Origin: Melitaea cinxia
Lineage: Eukaryota > Arthropoda > Insecta > Lepidoptera > Nymphalidae
Length of the DNA stretch: 64,000 bases
Direction: 5' to 3'
NCBI RefSeq assembly: GCF_905220565.1
Contig: NC_059419.1
Span: 3,534,001-3,598,000, forward strand
Of this stretch, positions 1-12,761 are shown piece by piece. Made by a program: the position numbers and the translations under genes. The notes beneath the pieces were generated by a model. The model worked only from the letters and a program-made list of their open reading frames with translations, made no database searches and was not told the origin of the DNA. Numbering within the stretch: position 1 is the first letter of the stretch; each line of letters starts with the position of its first letter.

Positions 1-320
1 GTTGTTGTTTAAGTTATTGGCTTTTAATAACCGCTCTGGTTTAGTATTGCGTGTGCTGTGGTTCGATTCCCGCTCGGTACGGATGTTTGTATTTGTACAA
101 GTATTTTTTTTCTATTTGGATGTCTGTCCTTTTGGATCTCCCCACAGTGCCTTGGAGAGCTCGTTAAAGCATCGGTCCTATACACCTGATAGCGATCGTT
201 ACTCATAGTAAGTAATATATCCGCCAATCCACAATATAGCAGCGTGGTGGATTAAGCTCCGATTCTTATCCTACATGGAGAAAGAGGGTTATGTCCAGCA
301 ATGTGATTTACAGTTTAAAT
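1..320 (+). repeat. SINE family A copy, tRNA-headed, cut by the window edge or 5' incomplete
   Basis: A polymerase III box-B-like motif, GGTTCGATTCC, lies at 60-70. It is followed by a body shared with the copies at 838, 45475, 47505 and 52350 (for example the stretch around gatagcgatcgttactcata). The copy ends near the motif tacatggagaaagaggg and gtccagcaatg, which is the family 3' end. The copy is diverged and has no coding potential. Family assignment comes from comparing copies inside this window. Confidence 0.7.
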
Positions 321-837
321 CATGAACAGGCTTTTAAAAAATGACTTTGTGACTCATGGCAACAGATTCAGTAACATCATATTACTACGAGTTGCTGAAA
401 CATACAAAACTTATTTCCACAAAAGTATACTCAATTTAATTATTTTCATACGAAATAAGAATTAATAAAAATTGATATCGACTTTACAAAATTGATAGAA
501 TAATAAAGCAAAAACGTGAATGTTTCGTAATACGATCATCATCGCCATTTTGTATTACATGATACGCGTCGCCTGCTTATGTATTCCGTTGGTTTATAAC
601 CGAATTACATGCCCTGCTCGCGTTAATACCGTTCATTATTCTTCACGTATTGTCGTTTTTTTATTATTATTGACAATTCTCTGCTCGATTGAGTTTTAAT
701 AGTTTAAAATTATTTATAAAATAATGAGTAAATAGGGTACTGTTCCTGAGCTAGGCAGATTAATGACAATGTGTTAGACAACTAATAATGACACATTTGT
801 TTTGTACATATTTTTTTAAATTTAAATGTAATAATAC
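321..837. other. Unique AT-rich DNA, no gene seen
   Basis: No open frame, repeat family or RNA gene could be supported in this stretch. Confidence 0.6.
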
Positions 838-1175
838 ACGCTCAACATCCGCTCTGGTGTAGTGTTGCGTTTAGTCACCTAAAACACCAACTGTTTGCTG
901 ATTGGATCGGGAATCCACCCAAACCCGGGATAGATGTTTATATTTGTACAAAATTCCTTTTCGGTTTGAATGTCTGTCCTTGTTGGTCACCCCACTGTGC
1001 CTTGGAGAGCACGTTAAGCCGTCGTTCCCGGTTATAATCGTAATTACCTAAAAGCGATCGTAATTCATAGTAAGGAACATATCCGCCAACCCGCAGTGAA
1101 GCAGCGTAGTGGATTAAGCTCCAATCTTTCTCCTACATGGAGAAAGAGGTTTATGCCCTGCAGTGGGATGTTTTT
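838..1175 (+). repeat. SINE family A copy
   Basis: Second copy of the tRNA-headed SINE, in the same orientation as the one at 1-320. It shares the start (ccgctctggtgtagtgttgc), the middle (gtgccttggagagcacgtta) and the 3' end (ctacatggagaaagaggttt, then ctgcagtgggatg). The box-B region is degenerate. Confidence 0.75.
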
Positions 1176-1224
1176 CATCTGAATCATAATTAAAATAATA
1201 CACAAAATTAATTAAGATATTAAG

Positions 1225-1312
1225 AATTTGACTCGGGCAGGAATCGTAACTACAACCCTCAGAACAGAAAGCAGTACCTACTAGCCTAGTCGGAAGAAGA
1301 AATTTCTATTTT
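1225..1312 (-). repeat. tRNA-like SINE head fragment
   Basis: On the minus strand this resembles the A-box/B-box head seen at 41800-41886, with a diverged B box (gggcaggaatcgtaac on the plus strand). It is too short and decayed to be a tRNA gene. Confidence 0.4.
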
Positions 1313-1978
1313 TCTTACCCCTTGTATGGAACAAGATTTTTTTTTTGTATTTTTAAATTAGAATTGTCAATAATAAAAACGAAGAAAAACATGTTTACCG
1401 TATTAAAAAAAGACATAATGTATCTAAATTGTACAATATTTAATTCATTTAATTAACATTATTAAAGTGATGTGTCTTTACATAAAGAACATTTAATAAT
1501 AATAGCTAAAGCGTCTATTTAAAAACAGAACAATACAATTTCGTAGAACATCCCAGTAGCACACATGTCGTAATGAAAAATAAACAAAACGAATAATCTC
1601 GACTAGATGATTTAGGGTATAATTGAAAGTGGTGTGTTTTTGAGGGCGATATGTTGACTTTGAGGGGGTTTTAACAGCTCTTGATAAATTACGTCACGCG
1701 GATCAACGATTTGCACTGGTAGCGCAACCAATGCCAATAATTCTTTATAGAGGATTAGTTTTACTGTAATAAATAGGTTTATAGTAATTTATTGGTTATG
1801 TAAGTGATGTTCAGTATTCGGGGAGAAAAATGTTTTCATACTTTTTTTTCTTACAAAAAATGTTAATATTTTTTTATTTAAATTTTGTATTGTATAATGC
1901 ACTTCAACAAGTGTTTGTTTAGGTGGGCTCAAAGCTTTAGTTTCTGCCATCTAACCTTGGTATGTGCAAAACAGTGAT
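1313..1978. other. Unique AT-rich DNA, no gene seen
   Basis: No supported gene or repeat was found. Confidence 0.6.
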
Positions 1979-2285
1979 TTTTAACCGAATTCAAAAAAGG
2001 AGTAGGTTACCCAATTCGACCTACATTTTTTTATGTATGTTCGGGGATAACTTCGTCGCTTACGAACCGATTTAGATAATTCTCTTTTTTTGAAAAGGAG
2101 ATATTCAAAGTGTGGTACCATGATAAGGAAACTAGGATCTGATGATGGAATTGCAGAGAAATCAAGGGAAACCCTCGAAAATCGTAGTAACGATTAGTGT
2201 GTTTGTTAATTTTTTTCGTCTACTTACGTTGTATTACTTGTCTATATAATTGAAGTCGGTTTGTTTCGTTTGCGAGCAAATATAG
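1979..2285 (+). mobile_element. Family D inverted-repeat (MITE-like) element
   Basis: The left end reads aaccgaattcaaaaaaggag and the right end attgaagtcggtttg. In better copies the ends are inverted repeats (AACCGACTTCAA against TTGAAGTCGGTT). The interior carries the module with the motif gtggtaccatgataagg, also found at 11347, 27090 and 41889. There is no coding capacity, so it is a non-autonomous element. Confidence 0.65.
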
Positions 2286-2519
2286 TTATTAGTACCAACC
2301 TACATTAAGGAATAATGGAATTCATTACATATATGATATTATTATTACATAATATTTTAAGTTTGATATAGTCTATTTGCGATGTTGTATGATTATTCAA
2401 AATGACCTAATGAAGTCCTTAGATAGACGATTTTAATTACTATGATTTGAATTGGTCAAGGGCCGTGGGTAAACTTCTTTCTTTGTTCTTTTCTTAACGC
2501 AAATATACGTATAATAAAC

Positions 2520-2701
2520 CTAGCTTACCTCGCAAACGTTGTTTTGCCATATATGTTATTAACCCCCTTAATCCCCTTATAACTAGGGGCATAAAATAAA
2601 TGTTGTATTATTCTCAGACCTACCCGATATGCACAAAAAATTTCATTAAAATCGGTCCAGCTGTATCGGAGAAGTATTGTTGTAGAATTTTATTTATAAG
2701 A
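2520..2701 (-). mobile_element. Short Helitron-like non-autonomous element
   Basis: Read on the minus strand, the element starts TCTTATAAATAAAATTC and ends gtaagCTAG, the TC...CTRR ends expected of Helitrons. The interior (gcaaaacgtttg-like block, then cccgatatgc) is shared with the plus-strand copy at 20065-20268. Confidence 0.6.
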
Positions 2702-4744
2702 TATACTATAGTAAAATTATAATTCAACTTATACACAGACTACTTCTTAATGCGTTTTTTTTTAAATGGGAGGTTCTGTAGGTGTGTATGTATCACGTTT
2801 CTCTTTTTTATATAATACTTTGTCTTAATATACGACCTACTCTGGTGCGAAACCGTAGAACACTATTTTTCTTAGCCTTATAAACATCGATAAAGCGAAA
2901 TATTAATACTAACCGCCGCATGCAATAACATAATAAAATGGAGATAAAAGGGAATTTTACTTGACTTTTATTACTCGTTTAAAGGAAGTATGGGGGTGGA
3001 TTGAATCTGCGCTTTCTGAGTACCATTTTTATTGCATTCAAATCCGTGCATCGTATTCGTGGTTGATATTTTAGAATGTTCGGATGTGATGAAGCCTTTA
3101 ATTTTTTTTTTCTTAACAACCGCAGAACATGCAGTCTTCTTGAGGTTATTTTTTATATTAACGAACAATATTAGCATCCAATCTCAGTGTTAAACTAAGG
3201 CAAACATTTTTTTATGACAAGCATGGCAAACATACGTGTCCACGTAAACATCCTTTTATGGAGTCTGACTATATATTTTAAATTGTTGTTTGACCGCTCG
3301 TCACGCTTAAACTACTTAGTCTTAAAGGATCTGAATGAAACCTGGCATGACCCAAGTCCATATTATGAGCTAGGATATTAGTTACTCTTAATCCTGAAGT
3401 TGATAGCAATTTCCTTAAGAAAAGGTATGAAAGCCAAAATATGTAATCGCTTACATAGTCATCTATGTAAAGGCACACATAATAAACAAACATGCAATTA
3501 ATTTCTCGATCATTGCACGTGAGTCACGTACAAAATGTATCCACTATCCAGCATCTGCGGTTGTATCAAATCAAGTCGAGATCAATCCTGACAATTGTCA
3601 ATCAAATCGGGTGCGGTCTAAAGGAATTTTCTCATAAACTTGTAACGGTATGAGGGTATGACGTGACGCAACGGTCAGAGTATTTCAAAGTTGTCTCGTT
3701 GATTTATGATTGTAGATGGCGCTGTTAGATAGTTTGTGATTTTGAGTATATTTGACTTATTTTGAAGATGTTCATATACATTATTCATTAAACTAAGCAC
3801 CTTTTATTTTGCTTACTATAGAAAGAGTTTCGGCATGAGTCCTAGCAGTATTATATCAAAAGCAAATCACAGATGGCTAGTTTATTGAAAGTCAGAGTTT
3901 TACTACTAACCACTTAGTTGTTTACATTGAATGTTTTTGTCTATTTCAACGCGTTCTTAAGTCGAGTTTATTAAAGTTTTTTAATGAATGTTCTGCTTTT
4001 TCTTTTCTTTGATAACTTCACATAATTTACATTCCAAACTTCATGTAGGTTAGATAATGTTACTAAACCCACAAAACACTTCTAAAAACCCACACATTTT
4101 TAATCAAAACCAACAGTATATAATCCCAACAAATATTAAAGTAAACCACACAAAGCCTCACCAAAACCAATGTAGTAAAGTAGCGTTATCGACGGATATT
4201 TTAAACAACAATGCCACGGCGTTTTATCCGTTCTATTTATGTGCCATCCAGCGGCCAGTCGGCCATTTGGCACCGACGCTATCATAATCCAATCATAGTA
4301 AATTTGTGTACATATCTTATATAAATATTGACTACATGAACAATGAATATAAGAAAGCTTGTCAAGAAAATACGAAAACAGAAGTTTTCACAGTTTTTTT
4401 TAAAGAGTAACTGCGGATTTTCTTGCCGATTCTTCTCTGCAGTATTATATAATACATTCTGAATCTGTGGTAGCTTCAATTTTAACTACGATTAATTAAT
4501 TACAACAAATGTAATTTTAATTTGTGAAATGACAATCAAAAGTGCTTTTGAAGCTTACGGAATGAATTAATTTTTAATTTTGATTATTCCAATGAAAGGA
4601 AGTAATTATTTATTAAAATCTAATTTACTTAACAGCAAACAATGTTAGCTATTGTCTAACCAAAGCATTTCAATCTAGGATAACAAGTGACTTTCATCAA
4701 TCTAGATCATGGTCAGATTACGTTAGACTTGAAATAAAAAGAAG
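2702..4744. other. Mostly unique DNA, no supportable gene
   Basis: Only short, compositionally biased open frames occur here. None shows a recognisable domain, and none has convincing splice signals together with coding bias. Confidence 0.55.
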
Positions 4745-4866
4745 TAACACCCTATTTGCCTGCTCAGCGTGGTGACTATGGGCAAAACACATGAGTTCAT
4801 TTCATTTTTGGCGTGAATTTGTGGAGGCCTATGTCCAGTAGTGGAATGCGAAAGGCTGATGTGATG
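4745..4866 (+). repeat. Family B repeat, 3' fragment
   Basis: Matches the 3' half of the family B copies at 8265 and 18866: gcgtggtgactatgggcaaa, then gtggaggcctatgtccag. The 5' half is missing. Confidence 0.75.
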
Positions 4867-6322
4867 TGTTGTGTGAACACCTTATTTTTAAAGACCCATC
4901 AATTGAGTATTTTAACTGTGGCGTATCCACATATAAAGGCCTTTTATATGGAAATAATAATAAAACCTCATTTCTTGTTTTTATTTTGAATTCTTCTTTA
5001 TAATTTATGTTTTATAATTTATTAATTCTATTTTATATTTTACTACGTGCACGTTGTTTTGGAATTAAATTGTATATTTGTCTATGTGAACATTGTTTTT
5101 TTTATATTATTTTTATTATTCTTAAATAGTCGGTGGAAATAACGAAAATCTTATCATTATTTCAACCGTTAAATAGCTTATTCGCTAAATAACAATTCAG
5201 ACTTGAGACTGATACATTTTAGTATAACTATAATCTCTATCTGATATATTCACGGTCAAAATAAAAGCCGATTATAAAAATAGTATAGAATTATATTAGC
5301 GTGAACTGAATGTATAAATGAAATTTGACACGAACGAAGTCACAAGCCAAAACAGCGTACGATACGATTTCAATTTTCAACTAGAAGTTCCGAAATTCAA
5401 TTTGCAATGATCTGAAGATAAATCCTAACACGCGAGACAATAGTGGCTAAAATCGGCTATAGAAGCGAAAACCGCGCAATCATGTATTGAAGCTAATCGC
5501 GTATATTGCTATGCGTTTCAAAATATCCGTTCGAATGACTGCTCTATGATGCTCCGTCGATGGAGCGTTTGTTACTGAAGGTAACTTGAAAGTTTTTGTG
5601 CTGTGTTTAGTGACTGCTTTATCTGGTTAGGTGATTAGTAAAAACGGTGTTGTTTTGATTATTCGATAATTTTAAATTTTTGTAGTAAATATAATTGTTA
5701 GGTAGTTTTAGTTTTTAAAATGAGTATTATGATGAAGAATATTGTATTAAAAATATACGTTTTAGCGAAGCTATTAGAAGGTACATTAAATATCGTGGAC
5801 TATACCTATTGACAACATGTTTTAAAATATGTTTTGTTATATATAAAGCCAGGCCAGTAAATCTCGAGATGTTAAACAAATATTTAGTCTCTTTTTAAAA
5901 ACGTTTCTTTTTTGAATAAAATCATGATAGATTTGATAACCTCAGAACTTTAATCGATCATAATTATTTTCTATTAATTTAAAATACACGCTACGTGCGT
6001 GCGTATATTTATAGACATTCCAATTCCATAGATAAGCATTCCCCGTACACAGATATTCGCCTATTAGCATATTCCCTATATTGGAATTGTAACCCAGTAA
6101 CCTAGAAATTTAACACAAACGAGGCATCAAATTGTCCGCCTGGAATCGAATGTGATTTCCAACTAGTGTCTGAACCTCGTTCTAATTTAGTGCTCCGCTA
6201 CGATTGAGTATTGTTTGAACGTTAATGAGCTGGCGACCGCGGGACTCTGGCTCTCATGTTATTTTCATCGTGAGATAAGCAAATAAGTTTGTTCTAGACG
6301 TGCATTTTGCATATGTCGATTA
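4867..6322. other. Unique AT-rich DNA, no gene seen
   Basis: No gene is supported. Around 5440-5600 the base composition is slightly less AT-rich, but no open frame is present. Confidence 0.55.
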
Positions 6323-6525
6323 TCTATACTAATATTATTAAGATGAAATATTTGCATTTTATGTTTCTTATTGTAACTTAAGTGTTACAGGTCCGTTTTT
6401 AAAAATGATTTCACTAGTGCTATGTTATTACTGATTGTGAGTGACATAGGCTGTATTTTAACTTGAGAAAACGGTTAGCCGAAATCGTGTAATCCACACG
6501 AGCAAAACTGCTGGCGGTAAGCTAG
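6323..6525 (+). mobile_element. Short Helitron-like non-autonomous element
   Basis: Starts TCTATACTAATATTATT and ends ggcggtaagCTAG followed by T. The ends and the 203-bp length fit a non-autonomous Helitron-like element. There is no coding content. Confidence 0.65.
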
Positions 6526-7245
6526 TCGACAAGCAAGTCAGTTCTAGACATGCCTTTTACGTATTTTTATCATATAATGGATGTTCATTGATCACATGGC
6601 GTCATTTGATGATAGTTTTTGTTACTGCTAGCTACAAAAAACTCTCTCTGGACAAGAACCACCGGAATCAAAATTTACTTTATTCAATTAGGAATTGTCA
6701 TTTATTCAATAATATCGAGATATTGATAATGCGAAACACTGATTCGGTATACAGAATCGGCTCAGAAGGATCAACAAGGAACTCAACAGTTGTCATCACA
6801 TTGCTCAGCTCTCATAATCCCTGCCGTATATTCCCAATATTAGATAAACAGTTCTCTGACATATTTAGAATTTTCGAATTGTTCTAATATGAAAAAAACC
6901 TTAACCATTTAAAATCAGTTACTTAAAAAATGCTATACTCTTATTTTAATACAAGCTTATAATGGGAAGTTAGAGTAAACGACGTAAATTCCTTTTATGA
7001 ATGTTTTGTGAAGCCATATCATTATAATATTTTTCTTATTAAAACAAACATTAAAGTATATGATATTATTTCTAAGTGTAATCTTAAACCAAAATTCATT
7101 CACAAATATATTCAAGAAGCAGAAGTTTTAATTGTTCGTCTGTAATGTGAAATTTGATATTTTACTGTTACCCCTCTTGTTCTCTAGATTCATTATTATA
7201 TTTTTTATAATTTTATAAATGTGTTATTGCTGTTTCACTTGCTTT

Positions 7246-7248
<3 letters not shown>
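6526..7248. other. AT-rich DNA, no gene seen
   Basis: A 99-codon open frame around 6588-6887 has no recognisable domain and no repeat support. I do not call it a gene. Confidence 0.5.

Positions 7249-7293
<45 letters not shown>
7249..7293. repeat. (AT)n microsatellite
   Basis: An uninterrupted run of about 22 AT dinucleotides. Confidence 0.98.
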
Positions 7294-7296
<3 letters not shown>

Positions 7297-8264
7297 CTTT
7301 ATCGTTACTGCCTCTATCTTAGAATTTCTATAATATCATTTTTCTCAATAACCAGGTTATGTACAGATAAAAAAGAAATCAAAATAATATTTTCCAAGAT
7401 AGTTCTGAGCAATCAATAAACGGTTTCACCTACATAACTTCCGATTTCGTTACAATATCAGAATAATTAGTGGCATATGTCTTGTTCTGGGTATCCAACT
7501 ACATACCAAATTTCATTACAGGAGTAACAAATATCCTTGTCTTTACAAACTTCTTATAATATTAGTAGCAATAATTTAAAATCGATAATCAAAACTAAAT
7601 CATGAATATACTTGTGTCGGTGTCCAAGCAACAGTGAGGAAACCTAGCCTAGGAAACTATTGCGGTCAGTACTAGTGCAGTCGTTAGCGCTCCCACCGCA
7701 CACGATTACCGCTTACGGTTTGATGATTAGTTTGGGTCTTAAAGACTTGAAGAATGTTTAAGTACCAGCCAGGTGATGATCTAATGTTATAGAAGGAATA
7801 GATCAAAGATAAGACGTTTAGCAATTGTTAAATTACTTTGGTCACAAGGATATGGTTGAGCATGGTGGTTTTCTTAAAAAAAGAAGGAGTAATGGATTAT
7901 TGGATTTTTTTTTGATTCCCATAAGTTTCACCGCCACGAAAAACCGCGATCACAAAATGATGACCTGCTAAAATTCTTTGTCTAAAATTATCATATCAAA
8001 CCATCAAACTAATCGAATGACCCACATCCAAGCCAATAACCTGTCCCCAGTAAACAGTGCTTGTTAAAACCGACGTGTGTCCGTCAGTCCCGCGAGATCG
8101 AACAAACAACAAGAGATTAGTGAGTGACGGGTCAGTTTGTACTAGTTACTGTCATGCGTTTTGTTTTCGTTGAATTGAATGCTTTTGTTTTTGGAAGGTG
8201 TTTTCTAGAACTTTCTCTTGTTCGTAGTGCTATTTGATATTAGTTTAAAGTACCAAATTTTACT
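7294..8264. other. AT-rich DNA, no gene seen
   Basis: Around 7665-7720 there is a faint SINE-head-like block (gcagtcgttagcgctcccac). Nothing else is supportable. Confidence 0.5.
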
Positions 8265-8600
8265 TCACTGCTGTGTGGTTATGGTATTAAAGAATATAGC
8301 CACCCCCTCTCTTCCCGTGGGTGTCGTAAGAGGTGACTAAGGGATAACCCAGCTCCACTACCACCTTGGAACCTAAAAAAGCCGACCGATAGCGGGATAG
8401 CCATCCAACTGCTATCTTCAAAATACACAGGCCGAAGACGGACAGCAGCGTCTTCGGTGCGACAAAGCCAGCCCTGCGGTCACCAACCCGCCTACCCAGC
8501 ATGGTGACTATGGGCAAAACGCATGAGTTCACGCCATTTTTGGCACAAACACGTGGAGGCCTATGTCCAGCTGTGGACTGCGACTTTATAATTGGATTCA
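8265..8600 (+). repeat. Family B dispersed repeat, nearly full length
   Basis: Begins ctgctgtgtggttatggtat, includes tctcttcccgtgggtgtcgt, and ends gtggaggcctatgtccagct. Similar copies occur at 9737, 18866, 33425, 49990, 51530 and 52660. Each complete copy holds a conserved hairpin with arms ccgaagacg and cgtcttcgg. The other copies end in ATG-type trinucleotide tails, which suggests SINE-like retroposition. No box A or B is obvious, so the class is uncertain. Confidence 0.85.
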
Positions 8601-9736
8601 TATTTCACAAGCGTTAAAGAGAAGTTTACACATCATTTCTAACTTGAAGGTCTATTTCCATCACATCCTAACAAACTTCCGTGCTCATTTATCTGCTTGA
8701 CAATAATCCATCTGTAACCTACTGACATGGAATCATACGGTTTCCTCTTATTAGATTGCTATTCAATTTCTCATTGGATTTACTCCTTTATAACTAAAAC
8801 TTGTTTATACCCTATATTTTAATATCGAAAGAATAAGATAAAAGAACTGTAAAACTATTTGAAGCCTTTTTTATTATTTCTGCATTTTGTGCTGTAAGAA
8901 AAATTAAATAAGCATCTTTCTAACACAAGAAGGGAATAAACACCGTAAGGAGCTAATCTCGAACTTAAAATGTATTTCGATTCTTACAATTCATTATTTT
9001 CCCGTAATAGCAGAAAAACAGATAATTTTCTAAAGAAAAACTTGTCTGGTACGGGCTCTTCTAAAGTGAGTAATGTTTCTGGGAATTGCAGTATCACAAG
9101 AGAAACTACTCTTTTTAGACTTATTCTGGATTCTACAAGCAACAAAGAAACGATTTAATAAAACAATACTAAGCAGATATATATATATATATAACTTATA
9201 CTTAAAGTAATACACTAGGTATTTAAATCTTATTTCTTTTTTATTTTAAGAAGCTTGTGGATATTTTTCACTTGATTTTATTAGAATTCTTACCTTTTAT
9301 TAAAAGGTGTTTTTTTGACAGTTAAAATTCAGATTAATAAAATTTATTTGATAACACATTTTTTTTATTTACTCTTTTATTTGATAACACATTTCTTCGG
9401 TAAGAATTAATTTTTACCGAATTTATTTTAGATCTTAATGTCTTTTTCTGTTTTGTTATTGATCGGATGACTTATGTTTTAATTGTTTTTCTATCATAAA
9501 TCTTTGTATCACTATCTTCAGCATTAATATTACAGCATAAATACCCTACACTCAAAGATTTCAGTGGGATGTGAATATTATGTCAGAAGCCCGGAAACAG
9601 ACGCCCAGATACTAAACATATGTATGGCCTATGACCTGCAAACATATGCCATAACTTTCTAAACCGCATCGATTCAACTTCGTGTTTTTAGCATTCTACG
9701 TGATATTGACGAAATCATATGTGGTGTGTTAATTAA
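8601..9736. other. AT-rich DNA with short simple repeats, no gene
   Basis: Contains an (AT)8 run near 9177-9192. An 18-bp direct repeat (ttatttgataacacattt) occurs at about 9344 and 9379. No gene is supported. Confidence 0.6.
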
Positions 9737-9903
9737 TATACACAGGCCGAAGACGGGCAGCAGCGTCTTCGGTGCGACAAAGTCAGCCCTGCCTGCCCAG
9801 TGTGATGACTATGGGCAAAACACACGAGTTCGCGCCATTATGTCTGGCGCGAACTTTGGGAGGCCTATATTCAACAGTGGACTGCGGCAGGCTGAAATGA
9901 AAG
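9737..9903 (+). repeat. Family B repeat, partial
   Basis: Starts at the conserved block acacaggccgaagacgggca and ends with the family 3' end (ggaggcctatattcaacagt). The 5' third is absent. Confidence 0.8.
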
Positions 9904-11346
9904 TCAATAATTAAAATAAATTAATGACTATAGTGTATTGGCCTGCAAAAGTCCCACTGTTGGTCAAAAACTTTTTTCAATCTACGAAAATGAATAACTG
10001 GGTTATTAAAATACACAAACCGACCAATTCTTGCTACTTTTGCCAAAATATTTCAAAAAAAAATATTATAACGTTCTAGAATAAGTGTCTTAAGATTTTC
10101 CGGTATTTTTCACGTTGAACCTACAAAGAAAAAGGTGTACGTAGAAAATAATAGACGTGTCTAAACTAACAAATGGGCCTCGGTTTTGCTCATGAATAGT
10201 ATTATGACATCATAAGTTATTATAAGATTTTCTTTTTGTGCAAGTTGTTACCTTTGACCATTTTATAGTGTCATCTGCCATCTGATCTCAATCCTTTTTT
10301 CTTACACATAATATGATTCCAAAAAGAATCAACCACCATTTTGAATTCCTCCACACCTCGTCGCGAAACACGATCCTTTCAGTCCGAAATCTCACAATTT
10401 GCAAAACGAATGCTCAACATAATAGCTTATTATTCGTACCAGCGTGTAATATTTCAAAAGCTTTAATATTTTCAAAATTAACAATATAATTGGGCACTCG
10501 TTCGCAGCGCTCACAATGCCCTTTTATACATCTGGTGTTTCGAAAAAATGGGCGGATATGCCAAACAGAGTTCAATGGATTCGTATCCCAAAGGCACATA
10601 CGACTGTCTTCAGTATCGCAAATAGTCAGAAACCTTAACTTGAATATCGACTTTGAACTTTAAGAACGTGAAGTCTAAAATTTAAATTCGTATTAGAGTT
10701 TCCGACCGCCGAACGGTTGCATCAGAGCATCCCTTACAAACTTTATTCATTGACAGTAAACGTACCGATAAAGTCGTATGTGTGTAATTAAAAATGAATT
10801 TTAAGTCCTATGTCAGCAGGTCACGGTCGAAATTAGTATGAGGGATTCAGAGTGTACAAAGAAGGAATAAGGTCTTACCCTTTGTGAGTGCTAGGCGTAC
10901 CGTATAATTAGTGATTTTATGAAATTGTTAGGTAAATACGTTCTCGTATTTCGTAACAAGCTAACTTTGTTTAGTTGCATGTCCCGTCTCGTTACTTGTT
11001 CGGTTTTGTTATTAAGATATTTATGTTGCCATAAAGATTGGACGAAATAATGTAATTGTTGGGTACTTTATACTTGCGACTCACATTTCCCGGGTTCCGG
11101 TTGTTCAAAGCTGACTTAAATATTTATAGCTGGCTTTAGCTCTTAAGTTTATTTTAATTGGGTTTGTTTTTGCTATGAATAAGGAATACAATTGTTATAT
11201 TGTTACTGACTTAATCCTGTTCATAAATTACTAGTACGTACGATTTCACAGGCGTTTTTCGATACTTGAAATATCTATTTTGTTAATGCTATTCTATTGT
11301 TTTAATCATCTACTAATTTTTTGTCGCTGGCGTTTATTATGGGACT
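9904..11346. other. AT-rich DNA, no gene seen
   Basis: No supportable coding region, repeat family or RNA gene was found. Confidence 0.55.
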
Positions 11347-11645
11347 TTTTAACTGACTACAAAAAAGGAGGAGGTTACTCAATTCGACCGTAAATATATG
11401 TATATATTTTTTTCTGTATGTTCGGAGATAACTTCGTCGTTTATGAACCGATTTTGATAATTCTTTTTTTGTTAGAAAGGTGATATCCTAAATGTGGTAC
11501 CATGGTAAGGCAACCAGGATTTGATGATAGAATCCCAGATAAATCGAGGAAACCCTCGACTAGTCCTTTTGTTAATTTTTTTTTCGTCTACTTACGTTGT
11601 ATTAATTAAAGTCGGTTATTTTTGTTTGCTAGCAAACGCAATTAT
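11347..11645 (+). mobile_element. Family D inverted-repeat element
   Basis: The left end aactgactacaaaaaaggag and right end aattaaagtcggtta are diverged family D termini. The interior holds the gtggtaccatggtaagg module shared with 1979 and 41889. Confidence 0.65.
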
Positions 11646-11963
11646 TGATTATATTTTCGTATTTTTATTGGTACGTTATCGGAATACTTCTAGTGTCAGT
11701 AAAATTTGTGCCGTTATGACAGTTAAAATAGTAAGATGTATTAGTTGCAGCGAATAGTTGTTAAAACTACCATTATTAATTGGCTTCTGATCGACACGTG
11801 TAAATAACTTTTAATAAAAGAATATAAGCTATACTTCTAAAACATTTTTCATTAATTGTTATATTTTTAATACTTGGTATTTAAAACGTAAATCTATACA
11901 AATAAATAAAATTGGAATGTCTGTTTCTATTAATAAAATAACCAATTTTTACTTAATTCATAT

Positions 11964-11971
11964 GTATGTAT
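11964..11971. repeat. hAT target-site duplication, left copy
   Basis: GTATGTAT here is repeated exactly at 12754-12761. An 8-bp duplication is the hallmark of hAT transposition. Confidence 0.85.
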
Positions 11972-12753
11972 TAGAGATGCCACGAATATTCGGCAATTAT
12001 TCGGTATTCGGCTATTCGGCCTCTTTTTTTCGCTATTCGGTATTCGGCCGAATATGGTTAACCATTTGGCCGAATACCGAATAGCAATTTTTTTATTACT
12101 TACTAACTGTTTTTCCGCGACTTCGCGTAAATTATAGCCCGTGTCCTTTCTAAGGCTCTAGAGTATCTGTGTACCAAATTTCATTTAAATCGGTTCAGCA
12201 GTTTGGGCGTGAAATCATGATAAACAGATTCACTTCCTTATTTATGATAAAATACAGAAAGGATTACCAAATAAATTATGAAAAAACTCAAAATATTACT
12301 CACAAAGATATTTATTTAACCAAAAAAGAACAAACAAATTAATATTTAAAATCTACCAGTGGTAAGAAACAAACACAACAAACAAACTGCCAGTTTATTA
12401 TCTTCACTATAAATTTTATAATAGTTCCAAATAGGAGATTCCTTATTAAATTGCTTCATTTTGCTTTTTTCGAACAAACGATGATATTTGTTATGGTAAT
12501 CAATCACGTTAAATGTTATATTTTAGTACACACATGAAAATATGAAACAAAACCGCCCGCGCCTACCAAACGTATTAGGTACTTCAGCGATGCAAGTTTA
12601 AGCTCGTACGGTGACGAGTTGTGTCTTGTCGCCCGCGAAAAGTACTAAGTGTGGCCGAATATTCGGCTGCCGAATGTTCGGCGCTTCGGCCAAGAGCCTC
12701 GCCGAACATTCGGTATTCGGTATTCGGCAAAATTACTATTCGTGGCATCTCTA
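11972..12753. mobile_element. Non-autonomous hAT element (782 bp)
   Basis: Perfect 17-bp terminal inverted repeats (TAGAGATGCCACGAATA at 11972-11988 and its reverse complement at 12737-12753) are flanked by the 8-bp duplication GTATGTAT. Both subterminal regions are packed with copies of ATTCGGC/GCCGAAT, in a pattern typical of transposase-binding arrays. There is no transposase frame inside, so it would need a partner element. The perfect termini suggest it is fairly young. Confidence 0.88.
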
Positions 12754-12761
12754 GTATGTAT
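12754..12761. repeat. hAT target-site duplication, right copy
   Basis: GTATGTAT, identical to 11964-11971. Confidence 0.85.

Noticed and set aside
4057..4287. 76-codon frame rich in Asn, Gln, Pro and His
   Set aside because: Its composition follows the A- and C-rich strand, and there is no domain or signal to support it.
8287..8601. 104-codon minus-strand frame, with similar frames at 18975-19427, 49935-50237 and 52481-52831
   Set aside because: All are translations of the dispersed repeat B; repetition explains the likeness. Selection on the frame cannot be shown here.
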